This document shows, one piece after another, positions 7,695 to 15,362 of a stretch of 32,923 bases of DNA. Numbering within the stretch: position 1 is the first letter of the stretch; every line of letters starts with the position of its first letter. A program made the position numbers and the translations under genes. The notes beneath the pieces are model-generated. The model saw only the letters and a program-made list of their open reading frames with translations, did no database searches and was not told the origin of the DNA. The DNA is taken from contig CAMZEC010000024.1 in assembly GCA_947305645.1 (NCBI GenBank), positions 1 to 32,923 on the forward strand, read 5' to 3'. The DNA is from an uncultured Bacteroidales bacterium (GTDB lineage Bacteria; Bacteroidota; Bacteroidia; Bacteroidales; UBA932).

Positions 7695-8723
7695 TTAATT
7701 GAATGTTTCTGTGTAAGAATGCCCCGTACTCCAGGAATCCGCCTGAATAGTAAACGTGCAGGTCTGCAGAGATGAGACCTCTCCGTCAGGCACATCCGGA
7801 TCCGGTGCTCCGGGTCTTAAAAGTGTAAGCTGAGTGATACGATACACTTTATTCCTTTCCAGAACGCCCCTGCTGCCGCCATCTATACCCGGCAGAGTAA
7901 TGGGATAGTAGCAAGTGCTGCCGTTATATTCACACTCGACTATAAGCCTGGTACGCCTGGCGCCGAAACCGTCTCCGCCAAACACATCATTGGTAACGCC
8001 GTTAGGATAAGCATAGAACGTATGCGCAGTGGTGTATGCAGTTTCGTCGTAAAGAGTCTCGTTAAGGCCTTCATCCACCAGCAGGGCCTTCCCTGCTGCA
8101 TCCAGGTTGCCAATCACGCCTTTCTGAACACAGAAGCTTGAAGGCACGCCGGAGGCGGCTGCGAGATTAGCCGTATTAGCCACGTTACTCAGATAAATTC
8201 TCTTGATGTAAAGAGGTATTTCAGCATATGCAGACTGATTAAAGTCACGTACAATTTTCTCAAGCACAATCTTACACGCCATACGCTGCAAGCTGAACTG
8301 GATATTGCCGGACTGGGTGATGTTCACCTCCTTACATTCGCTCATCAGCATTTTTGAAGGCGTATTGGCCGTCAAGGCGTATTGCTGATTCAGCAAATCT
8401 TCCAGGTCGTCAGGAGAGCATTTTGCCGACAGATTGCCCACCGCCCATAGCGTTTTGGATCCCGGGATAACACTCAACGCCAGCTGGGTGCCGATGGATA
8501 CATAATCAGTAGTTGTCTCAAGATTTCCCCTGCTATTGAACACCATAACCTGGACCTTGTCCAGAGCCTGGTCGGAATCATCGTTCACATAAGCCTTTGT
8601 ACCATCCACCCCGACGTCCAGCTTAAGGGTGACAGGTTTCGTTTCCTGATTGCCGGTCTCCAAATCCTTACTGCAAGCGCAGAGAGCAGCGACGGCTGCA
8701 ATCATATATATAATCTTTTTCAT
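7695..8723 (-). CDS. Fimbrillin-like (FimA/Mfa1 type) lipoprotein
   Basis: Probable structural pilin, 342 aa. The signal peptide MKKIIYMIAAVAALCAC has a lipobox at Cys17, then KPVTLKLDVGVDGTKAY, a typical fimbrillin N-terminal beta region (VQVMVFNSRGNLETTTDY, SKTLWAVGNL), and a C-terminal strand CTFTIQADSWSTGHSYTETF like the W-containing last strand of FimA/Mfa proteins. Such subunits are exported as lipoproteins, cleaved at the outer surface and assembled by donor-strand exchange. The frame is open upstream to 8804, but the ATG at 8723 is chosen because a signal peptide starts there and GGGAGGAAAG lies upstream. The short ssb gene ends 13 bases before it. Confidence 0.8.
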   Translation of the reverse strand: MKKIIYMIAAVAALCACSKDLETGNQETKPVTLKLDVGVDGTKAYVNDDSDQALDKVQVMVFNSRGNLETTTDYVSIGTQLALSVIPGSKTLWAVGNLSAKCSPDDLEDLLNQQYALTANTPSKMLMSECKEVNITQSGNIQFSLQRMACKIVLEKIVRDFNQSAYAEIPLYIKRIYLSNVANTANLAAASGVPSSFCVQKGVIGNLDAAGKALLVDEGLNETLYDETAYTTAHTFYAYPNGVTNDVFGGDGFGARRTRLIVECEYNGSTCYYPITLPGIDGGSRGVLERNKVYRITQLTLLRPGAPDPDVPDGEVSSLQTCTFTIQADSWSTGHSYTETFN

Positions 8724-8736
8724 ATCTCTTTCCTCC

Positions 8737-9084
8737 CTACATTTCATATTGAATATCCGAATCTTCCGGAATATGGATAAGTTTGCTGCACATAACATCC
8801 ACATAAGTCCTGTCGCTGCCGTCTTCCGCCGTCACACGCTGAATCTGGAGCCTTCCCCACAAATGAACTGCACATCCTTTGCAAAGACTGTCGAGGTCCT
8901 GGATGTTCTTCCCTTCAAAAGCGGTTACGTTGTGCCACTGGGTTTCGATAACCGGAGCGCCTTCCTTATTCTTGTAAGCGCGGTTGGTTACTACTGTAAA
9001 TTTCGCCATCTGTCTGTCGTTAATGTACTGCAATCGCACATTGCCGACAATTCCCAGAAGCTCGATCCTGTTGATCTGTTCCAT
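8737..9084 (-). CDS. ssb: Single-stranded DNA-binding protein (short form)
   Basis: OB-fold ssDNA-binding protein of 115 aa: MEQINRIELLGIVGNVRL, MAKFTVVTNRAYKNKEG, ETQWHNVTAFEGKNIQDLDSLCKGCAVHLWGRLQIQRVTAEDGSDRTYVDVMCSKL follow the SSB family pattern. It lacks the flexible linker and acidic DDDIPF-type tail that recruits repair proteins, so it is an accessory SSB, not the replicative one. The frame is open to 9150, but the ATG at 9084 starts the conserved fold. It lies 13 bases upstream of the fimbrillin-like gene on the same strand and would share its transcript unless a promoter sits in that gap. Confidence 0.88.
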   Translation of the reverse strand: MEQINRIELLGIVGNVRLQYINDRQMAKFTVVTNRAYKNKEGAPVIETQWHNVTAFEGKNIQDLDSLCKGCAVHLWGRLQIQRVTAEDGSDRTYVDVMCSKLIHIPEDSDIQYEM

Positions 9085-9253
9085 GAGTTTCTCATATTTT
9101 AAGTTTAAACACGGGCATCCCGGCGCCACGCGCCTTCGGTCCGGTTGCAAAGTAAAACAAGGATATCCAGACCGGGAAATAAAAACGCTTCAGGCCCCCG
9201 ATTATTTACGATTGTTTCGGATTATCAGGGCAATACAAAAGAACCTGCTTACC

Positions 9254-9290
9254 ATTCTTTTATTGAAACAAATAATCTCTATAAAAGAAT
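9254..9290. repeat. Perfect 10-bp inverted repeat in the ssb / zinc-finger gene divergent region
   Basis: ATTCTTTTAT (9254-9263) and ATAAAAGAAT (9281-9290) are exact reverse complements 17 bases apart. They lie in the 274-base AT-rich divergent region between ssb (start 9084) and the zinc-finger gene (start 9359). The centre-to-centre distance suits a dimeric regulator; a hairpin is also possible. No other gene is visible in this region. Confidence 0.45.
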
Positions 9291-9323
9291 CAGCAAAATG
9301 TGATTTACGTTTTTTTCTGTTTG

Positions 9324-9354
9324 TTGGACATATCACTTTACATAGCGATATTTG
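9324..9354 (+). promoter_or_regulatory. Probable promoter of the zinc-finger gene
   Basis: TTG at 9324-9326, a 20-base spacer and GATATTTG at 9347-9354, one mismatch from TAnnTTTG. The ATG at 9359 follows after four bases, implying a nearly leaderless transcript. Confidence 0.4.
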
Positions 9355-9358
9355 GCAC

Positions 9359-9727
9359 ATGTACAAACTGATAAACGACGACAATGAAAGGCATTGCCTG
9401 GAATGCGGAGAGCCATTGTATGGCCGACCGGACAAGAAATTCTGCAACATTTCGTGCAGAAGCAAGTACCACGGAGACTTGCGCCGGAGGCATAACATGT
9501 TATATTCCAAGACCATGGGCAACCTGCAACGGAATTACGAGATCCTTGAGCACCTGTACCGGCTGAACAGTCTTGCATGCCCTTTGAGAGAGCTCCTGGA
9601 GATGGGATTCAAAACCGACTTTGTTACCCACAGGGTAGAAAAAAAAGGAAAGCACCTGGAGTACAGGTGCTTCGACTTCATTTACAATTTGAGCGACAAC
9701 AAGTTATTCAACCTGCGCAGGCTTTGA
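9359..9727 (+). CDS. Small zinc-finger protein
   Basis: 122 aa. The N-terminal CLECGEPLYGRPDKKFCNISCRSKYHGDLRRR carries a C-x2-C ... C-x3-C arrangement like the treble-clef fingers found in small Bacteroidetes proteins of unknown role. The rest (RNYEILEHLYRLNSLACPLRELLEMGFKTDFVTHRVEKKGKHLEYRCFDFIYNL) looks like a compact winged-helix-like or strand-rich fold, possibly nucleic-acid binding. The ATG at 9359 is chosen because the upstream open frame has no conserved character and a promoter element sits directly before it. It is divergent from ssb and the fimbrial genes, and its last 24 bases overlap the bactofilin 3' end. Confidence 0.75.
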   Translation: MYKLINDDNERHCLECGEPLYGRPDKKFCNISCRSKYHGDLRRRHNMLYSKTMGNLQRNYEILEHLYRLNSLACPLRELLEMGFKTDFVTHRVEKKGKHLEYRCFDFIYNLSDNKLFNLRRL

Positions 9728-10105
9728 GACGAGCTTGCCCAGGCAAGCGTCGAAATCTTCTTCAGAAATCATCTTGCATGTGCCGTTCAGCTCTGCGCCC
9801 ATCTCTACCTGGAGCTTGCGAACTTGCAGGTTACCGGTAACTGAGGAAGTGCCTTTAAGGGAAAGCACTTCTTTTACGTAGACATCACCGTTTATCTTGC
9901 CCCAAAGGTCGAGGTTGCTGCAAAGCAGGGTGCCCTCGATACTGGCGTGCTCGCCCACCACGATACGGCCCTCGGAATACAACTTTCCCTTGACCTGACC
10001 GTCTACGCGGATATCGTTGGAAGACTTTATCTCTCCTGTTACGGAAGTGCCTTCCGAAATTCGGCTGACAGAATTGACGTCAATTATTTCTGCAATTTTG
10101 CTCAT
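9704..10105 (-). CDS. Bactofilin (polymer-forming cytoskeletal protein)
   Basis: 133 aa. The core SRISEGTSVTGEIKSSNDIRVDGQVKGKLYSEGRIVVGEHASIEGTLLCSNLDLWGKINGDVYVKEVLSLKGTSSVTGNLQVRKLQVEMGAELNGTCKM shows the repeating G-rich strands of the bactofilin beta-helix (DUF583). Bactofilins polymerise without nucleotide and help organise the envelope or cell shape. The start lies 12 bases downstream of secA, so the gene is probably read through from secA. It ends in a 24-base overlap with the convergent zinc-finger gene. Confidence 0.93.
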   Translation of the reverse strand: MSKIAEIIDVNSVSRISEGTSVTGEIKSSNDIRVDGQVKGKLYSEGRIVVGEHASIEGTLLCSNLDLWGKINGDVYVKEVLSLKGTSSVTGNLQVRKLQVEMGAELNGTCKMISEEDFDACLGKLVSKPAQVE

Positions 10106-10117
10106 ACTCTTTAAACT

Positions 10118-13100
10118 TTAAAAAAGGTCTTTTCCATGACAGTTCTTATATTTCTTGCCACTGCCGCAAGGGCAGGGGTCATTGCGGCCCACGCGCTTCT
10201 CCACCTTCACGGGAGCGTTTGACTTCTGGTCGCCGTTGGTACTCAGTTCGCTGTGCTGAGTCTTCATCTGGGACATGTCGGTCTTGCGCTGCATGGCCCT
10301 CTGAGGAGGCTGGCTGCGGTCCTGAAGTGGAACGAAAGCACGGAAGAGGAAGGAGAGAACGTCTTGATTCAGCGCCTCAAGCATCTCGGAGAAGAGGTTG
10401 TAGCTCTCGAGCTTATAAACCACTATAGGATCTTTCTGCTCATATGCCGCATTCTGGACGCTCTGCTTGAGGTCGTCCATGTCACGGAGGTGCTGCTTCC
10501 AATGCTCGTCTATCTGATAAAGGATAATGTTCTTACTCAAGGTCTTGGATATCTCCTTGCCCTCATTCTGGTATGCTTTTTCCAGGTTCACGGACAGGTT
10601 GATAACCTTGCGGCCGTCGGAAACGGGGATGGCAATGTTCTGATACATAGAGCCCTGCTTCTCGTAAACCTCCTTGATAATAGGATAGAGTTTCTCGTCG
10701 AGGGTGTCCATGCGACGCCTGTAAGTTTCCTGCATGACGGAGCAGATGCGGTCCAGAAGCTCGTTCTTCTTCATCTTGTCATACTCGGCAGGATCGATAT
10801 CCACGTCGATGGAGAATTTGGCCATCAGCGATTCGCGGAAATCTTCCGCACTCATGCCTTCGCACCGGTCCACAAAAAGCGAGGCTGAATCCACCATCAT
10901 GTTCTGGAGGTCGATCTCCACTTTCTCGCCGCTGATAGCGTTGTGGCGGCGGGAATAGATGGCCTCGCGCTGATAGTTCATCACGTCGTCGTACTCAAGC
11001 AGACGCTTACGTATACCGAAGTTATTCTCTTCCACCTTCTTCTGGGCGTTCTCTATGGCGCCGGAGAGCATCTTAGCCTCGAGAGCCTCATTATCGGCCA
11101 TACCCATTTTGTCCACCATTCCTGCGATACGCTCCGAGCCGAAGAGGCGCATGAGCTTGTCCTCCAGGGAGATGTAGAAGGTCGATGAACCCGGGTCGCC
11201 CTGACGTCCGGCGCGGCCGCGCAGCTGGCGGTCGACTCGACGGGAGTCGTGGCGCTCGGTACCGATGATAGCAAGACCGCCGGCGGCCTTGACCTCGTCC
11301 GACAGCTTGATATCGGTACCACGGCCTGCCATATTGGTGGCGATGGTCACGGTTGAGCTCTGACCGGCCTGGCCGACGATTTCCGCTTCACGCGCGTGCT
11401 CCTTGGCATTCAGCACATTGTGACGTATGCCACGCAAACGGAGCATGCGGGAAAGCAGCTCGGAAGTCTCCACGTCGGTCGTACCCACAAGCACCGGGCG
11501 TCCGGCCTTGGAGAGCTCGGCCACGCGGTCGATGACGGCGGCGTACTTTGCCTTCTTGGTCTTGTAAATCAGGTCGTTCTGGTCGTCACGGATGACGGGG
11601 CGGTGCGTAGGAATCACCATCACGTCGAGCTTGTAGATGCTCCAGAACTCTCCTGCTTCCGTCTCGGCCGTACCGGTCATACCGGCAAGCTTATGATACA
11701 TACGGAAATAGTTCTGCAGCGTGATGGTCGCGAAGGTCTGGGTGGCCGCTTCGACTTTGACGTTCTCCTTGGCCTCGACAGCCTGATGCAAACCATCGCT
11801 CCAGCGGCGTCCCTCCATGATACGGCCGGTACTTTCGTCAACGATCTTTACCTTGCCGTCCTCGGAAATGATGTAATCCACATCCTTTTCGAACATGGCG
11901 TATGCCTTGAGCAGCTGCTCCACGACATGCACGCGCTCGCTCTTGATGGAGAACTCCTCCATGAGCTGGTCTTTTTTAGCCTGTTTCTCCGCCAGAGTAC
12001 CCTCGCCCTGCATGATTTCTGCAGTGCGGGCTCCAACGTCGGGCAGCACGAAGAAGTCTTCCGTACCAACCGACTGGGCCAGCATGGCATCACCCTTATC
12101 GGTCTTGATAACCGAGTGAAGCTGTTCATTGATAACGAAATACAGAGGATCGGTGATGACCGGCATCTCCTTCTCGTTATCCTGGATATAGTAGTTTTCC
12201 GTCTTCTGGAGAATGACCTTTATACCGGGCTCCGAGAGGTACTTGATGAGCGGCTGGTACTTGGGAAGACCCTTGTGGGCACGCAACAGCTGCTTGCCTC
12301 CTTCTGCCTCGTCTCCGGCGGCAATAAGCTTCTTGGCTTCGTTCAGGCACTGATTAACCAGCTGGCGCTGAGCCTGATACAGGCGCTCCACGTAAGGTTT
12401 GAATTCAGTATACTGGGCATCGTCGTCGGTGCTCTTCTGCACGGGACCGGAAATGATCAAAGGAGTACGGGCGTCATCGATGAGAACGGAGTCCACCTCA
12501 TCCACGATGGCGAAGTGATGCTTGCGCTGCACCAGATCTTCCATGGAAACCGCCATATTGTCTCGCAGATAGTCGAAACCGAACTCGTTGTTGGTACCGA
12601 AGGTTATGTCGCACTCATATGCCCTGCGGCGAGCGTCTGAGTTGGGCTGATGCTTGTCTATACAATCCACGCTGAGACCATGGAACATATAGAGCGGGCC
12701 CATCCACTCGGAGTCACGTTTGGAGAGGTAGTCGTTCACGGTAACCACGTGCACACCCTTTCCGGCAAGTGCATTCAGGAACACAGGGAAGGTAGCCACA
12801 AGGGTCTTTCCTTCACCCGTTGCCATTTCTGCTATCTTTCCCTGATGCAGGGCGATACCGCCGATGACCTGGCATGCCGAGCCCGCCTGCTCGCGGTCCG
12901 TCTTGCCGGGATCGCCGTAGTGCTCCATGTCCCAGGTAATCTCATTACCGCCTGCCATCCAGTGGTTCTGGTAAATGGCTTTGTCACCCTCGATATGCAC
13001 GAAATCGTGGTTTACGCTGAGTTTGCGGTCAAAATCGGTAGCGGTAACCGTAATGGTCTCGTTCTCCTTGAATCGGCGTCCTGTAGACTTCACTATGGCG

Positions 13101-13435
13101 AAGGCCTCGGGAAGAATCTCATTGAGACATTTCTCGATAGCATCGTCTTCGTCCTTCACTAGCTTGTCGGATTCGGTAGCGAGTTTCTCTTTCTCGGAAA
13201 CGGGAATATCCTTGGAGAGCTCCTCGCGTATGGCCTCCATGCGGTCTTCGAAGGGCTTTTCCACCTCACGAAGGCGCTCGCGCAGAGCGGCGCTGCGGGC
13301 GCGAAGATCGTCGTCCGACAGTGCGTTGATGGTGGGATAGACCTCAAAGAACTTGGTGAGTATTGGCTTGACCGCACGGTAGTCCCTGTCTGCCTTGGAG
13401 CCGAAAAGAACCTTGAGTATATCTGATATAGGCAT
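10118..13435 (-). CDS. secA: Preprotein translocase ATPase SecA
   Basis: Motor ATPase of the Sec export system, 1105 aa, the long form usual in Bacteroidetes. Walker A is MATGEGKTLVA (GEGKT at 207-211), followed by HVVTVNDYLSKRD, the DEAD-type IVDEVDSVLIDDARTPLIISG, GMTGTAETE, ATNMAGRGTDIKL and the RQLRGRAGRQGDPGSS motif VI region. The C-terminus NDPCPCGSGKKYKNCHGKDLF is the zinc-binding tail (C-x-C-x8-C-H) that contacts SecB or ribosomes in other species. A TAACTTTG promoter element lies 22 bases upstream, and bactofilin follows after 12 bases. No truncation or frameshift is seen. Confidence 0.98.
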   Translation of the reverse strand: MPISDILKVLFGSKADRDYRAVKPILTKFFEVYPTINALSDDDLRARSAALRERLREVEKPFEDRMEAIREELSKDIPVSEKEKLATESDKLVKDEDDAIEKCLNEILPEAFAIVKSTGRRFKENETITVTATDFDRKLSVNHDFVHIEGDKAIYQNHWMAGGNEITWDMEHYGDPGKTDREQAGSACQVIGGIALHQGKIAEMATGEGKTLVATFPVFLNALAGKGVHVVTVNDYLSKRDSEWMGPLYMFHGLSVDCIDKHQPNSDARRRAYECDITFGTNNEFGFDYLRDNMAVSMEDLVQRKHHFAIVDEVDSVLIDDARTPLIISGPVQKSTDDDAQYTEFKPYVERLYQAQRQLVNQCLNEAKKLIAAGDEAEGGKQLLRAHKGLPKYQPLIKYLSEPGIKVILQKTENYYIQDNEKEMPVITDPLYFVINEQLHSVIKTDKGDAMLAQSVGTEDFFVLPDVGARTAEIMQGEGTLAEKQAKKDQLMEEFSIKSERVHVVEQLLKAYAMFEKDVDYIISEDGKVKIVDESTGRIMEGRRWSDGLHQAVEAKENVKVEAATQTFATITLQNYFRMYHKLAGMTGTAETEAGEFWSIYKLDVMVIPTHRPVIRDDQNDLIYKTKKAKYAAVIDRVAELSKAGRPVLVGTTDVETSELLSRMLRLRGIRHNVLNAKEHAREAEIVGQAGQSSTVTIATNMAGRGTDIKLSDEVKAAGGLAIIGTERHDSRRVDRQLRGRAGRQGDPGSSTFYISLEDKLMRLFGSERIAGMVDKMGMADNEALEAKMLSGAIENAQKKVEENNFGIRKRLLEYDDVMNYQREAIYSRRHNAISGEKVEIDLQNMMVDSASLFVDRCEGMSAEDFRESLMAKFSIDVDIDPAEYDKMKKNELLDRICSVMQETYRRRMDTLDEKLYPIIKEVYEKQGSMYQNIAIPVSDGRKVINLSVNLEKAYQNEGKEISKTLSKNIILYQIDEHWKQHLRDMDDLKQSVQNAAYEQKDPIVVYKLESYNLFSEMLEALNQDVLSFLFRAFVPLQDRSQPPQRAMQRKTDMSQMKTQHSELSTNGDQKSNAPVKVEKRVGRNDPCPCGSGKKYKNCHGKDLF

Positions 13436-13456
13436 AATCTAATTCTTTAAAGTCAG

Positions 13457-13464
13457 CAAAGTTA
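13457..13464 (-). promoter_or_regulatory. -7 element upstream of secA
   Basis: TAACTTTG on the minus strand matches TAnnTTTG, 21 bases upstream of the secA ATG. No convincing -33 partner is seen. Confidence 0.45.
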
Positions 13465-13475
13465 GTAATTTTTTG

Positions 13476-13483
13476 TACATTTG
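13476..13483 (+). promoter_or_regulatory. -7 element upstream of the first GT2 gene
   Basis: TACATTTG matches TAnnTTTG and lies seven bases upstream of the ATG at 13491. The element is divergent from, and within 12 bases of, the secA element. Confidence 0.45.
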
Positions 13484-13490
13484 TGAAAAT

Positions 13491-14396
13491 ATGCCCACCG
13501 TAAGTATCATAATAGTGTGCATGAACCGTCCGGACAACCTCCGGCCGTGTCTGCAGAGCATCAAACAGCATACCACTGCCGATTATGAGATTATTGTGGT
13601 TGCATACCGTTTTTCTTCTGACAATCTGTCAGCGGTAAAGTCCGAATTCCCCGAAGTAAAGTTTATCATAAACAACGGCCTGAGCGGCTTCTCGGAAAAC
13701 AACAATATGGCCTTGAAAGAGGCCAAAGGCACTTTTTGTTTTATACTCAACGACGACACCGAGCTGCCCGGGCCCACCATCGACCGGCTGCTGCAAGACT
13801 TCGGCAAGCTGCCGGAAGATGCCGCCATCGTAAGTCCGAAGCTGCTTAACTCCGACGGCAGCCTGCAGCTCTGCGGGCGCCCCGACTATCCTGCCGTCAA
13901 CTACGTCCGGCAGCAGTGGCACTGCTACCGGGAGCCCGTCGACAACGGCTGCGGCCTTTTCCGCACCTTCAACATCAGCGGCGCCGCTTTCCTCATACGC
14001 ACGGACGTTTTCCGCAAGCTCGGCTGGTTCGACGAGCGTTACTACTTCACTCCGGAAGATATCGCCCTCTCCACCCTTGCCCGCCGCCGCGGTTATTCCG
14101 TCTGGTGCGACTCGGAGGCGCAGGTTATACACAAATGGCGCACCACCGCTTCCCGTATTGCCCCCGCCGTGCGTCCCGCCGCCGTCCGTGGCAGCCTCAT
14201 ATTCTTCAGCGACGGCAGCTCCCTCCGCTATCTGCTGCTGGCTCTCGGGGTATGGCCAGCGGAGATGGGAAAACGCATCAAGGCATGGCTGCAGGGACGC
14301 ACCGGCGAGCTGAAGACCTACCGGAACATCACCCGCAGCATCTTTACGCACAGGACCCCCAAGGAAATTTTCATCCGCTACTTCCATGAACTCTGA
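13491..14396 (+). CDS. Family 2 glycosyltransferase
   Basis: 301-aa GT-A fold enzyme with N-terminal VSIIIVCMNRPDNLRPCLQSIKQHT, a DxD-type ILNDDTELPG for nucleotide-sugar/metal binding, and NISGAAFLIRTDVFRKLGWFDERYYFTPEDIALSTLARRRGY, where the FTPED stretch corresponds to the catalytic-base region of GT2 enzymes such as WbbL-type rhamnosyltransferases. It presumably adds a sugar to a lipid-linked glycan at the inner membrane; donor and acceptor cannot be told. The ATG at 13491 is chosen over the in-frame TTG at 13473 because it directly begins the fold and the promoter element lies between them. It overlaps the next glycosyltransferase by 11 bases. Confidence 0.9.
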   Translation: MPTVSIIIVCMNRPDNLRPCLQSIKQHTTADYEIIVVAYRFSSDNLSAVKSEFPEVKFIINNGLSGFSENNNMALKEAKGTFCFILNDDTELPGPTIDRLLQDFGKLPEDAAIVSPKLLNSDGSLQLCGRPDYPAVNYVRQQWHCYREPVDNGCGLFRTFNISGAAFLIRTDVFRKLGWFDERYYFTPEDIALSTLARRRGYSVWCDSEAQVIHKWRTTASRIAPAVRPAAVRGSLIFFSDGSSLRYLLLALGVWPAEMGKRIKAWLQGRTGELKTYRNITRSIFTHRTPKEIFIRYFHEL

Positions 14397-15255
14397 GATT
14401 CTTGTTATCATAGTGACCTTCAACGGTATGCGCTGGCTCGAGCGCTGCGTGGGCTCGGTGCGCAAATCGGACGTGCCGGCAGATATTCTGGCGATTGACA
14501 ACGGCTCCACGGACGGAAGCGTCGAATGGCTTCAGGGACACGGGGTAGAGGTCGTCTGCAACAGTTCCAACATGGGCTTCGGCGCAGCCAACAACATAGG
14601 CCTGAAAAGGGCGCTGGAGGAGGGTTACTCGTACGCGTACCTGCTCAATCAGGACGCCTGGGTGTCGCCCGACTGCTTCAGGAAGCTGTCCGAGGCCTTC
14701 GAATTCGGCCCCTACGGCATCCTGAGCCCCATCCAGAACGACGCCTCCGGCAAGAAGATGGACAAGCAGTTTGCAAAGCGATGCCGCAGGTATATCCGCC
14801 GGCAGAAGGGCGAGAAGGTGGCGGAGGTGCCCTTCGTGATGGCGGCCCATTGGATGATAAGCCGCGGCTGCTTCATGAAGGTAGGCGGCTTCTCCCCCGC
14901 TTTCACGCAGTACGGAGAGGACGACAACTACATCGACCGCGCACACTGGTTCGGATGGAAGGCCGGAGTGGTCCCTGACGCCTCTGCGGTGCACGACAGG
15001 GCCGACCGGCCGAATTCGCCGGAAAGGCGTATGTTCCTGAAATGCAACAGGTCCGTCGTACAAGTGAGCGACCCGCACTTCGGAGTGCTGCTCCGCATGC
15101 TCCTTGCGCCGCTGCGGCTTGTCACCTTAGGATGCCTTCACTTCAGCAAGGCGCCGTTCCGCTTTATCGGCCGCCTGGTCAAACGTTACCCGGAGTTGCT
15201 GAAGTACCGCCGCCGCAGCCGGAAAGCCGGTGCCTTCCTGATTTCAGCGAAATAG
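14386..15255 (+). CDS. Family 2 glycosyltransferase
   Basis: 289-aa GT2 protein: ILVIIVTFNGMRWLERCVGSVRKSD, ILAIDNGSTDGSVEWL, NMGFGAANNIGL, the metal-binding LLNQDAWVSPD (NQD-A in place of a plain DxD) and GGFSPAFTQYGEDDNYIDRAHWFGWKAGVVPDASAVHDR, with GEDD near the catalytic-base position. It resembles rhamnosyl- or galactosyltransferases of O-antigen and capsule clusters. The 11-base overlap with the preceding GT2 indicates coupled expression. The last codons and the stop lie inside the left arm of the 24-bp inverted repeat at 15247-15362. Confidence 0.9.
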   Translation: MNSEILVIIVTFNGMRWLERCVGSVRKSDVPADILAIDNGSTDGSVEWLQGHGVEVVCNSSNMGFGAANNIGLKRALEEGYSYAYLLNQDAWVSPDCFRKLSEAFEFGPYGILSPIQNDASGKKMDKQFAKRCRRYIRRQKGEKVAEVPFVMAAHWMISRGCFMKVGGFSPAFTQYGEDDNYIDRAHWFGWKAGVVPDASAVHDRADRPNSPERRMFLKCNRSVVQVSDPHFGVLLRMLLAPLRLVTLGCLHFSKAPFRFIGRLVKRYPELLKYRRRSRKAGAFLISAK

Positions 15256-15362
15256 GATAGCTCCCTACGGTACGCGTGCCACCCTCGGCAACGTAAGAGG
15301 GAGGGGCCCTTTAGGGAGGGGTCGCGCAGCGACCGTATCCGTAGGGAGCTATCCTATTTCGC
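15247..15362. terminator. Long perfect inverted repeat between convergent genes, probable bidirectional terminator and repeat element
   Basis: The arms 15247-15270 and 15339-15362 are exact 24-base reverse complements and pair further outward into the loop with a single bulge. Each arm carries the stop codon of one gene: GCG AAA TAG ends the GT2, and the other arm ends the DUF616 gene as GGC GAA ATA GGA TAG, so the same bases are used in two frames. The loop holds hairpins GTGCC-accctc-GGCA (15276-15290), CCCT/AGGG flanked by G-tracts (15297-15321) and GGTCGC/GCGACC (15320-15334). Confidence 0.8.
15276..15334 (+). repeat. Dispersed G-tract/hairpin element, intergenic copy A
   Basis: The order is the hairpin GTGCCACCCTCGGCA, a short spacer, GAGGGAGGGG (15297-15306), the hairpin CCCT-TT-AGGG, AGGGG (15317-15321), and the hairpin GGTCGC/GCGACC. 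The first 15 bases and the following AAGAGGG are shared with the block inside gcvPB (minus strand). The G-tract, hairpin, G-tract order recurs at 21844-21872. Confidence 0.65.
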
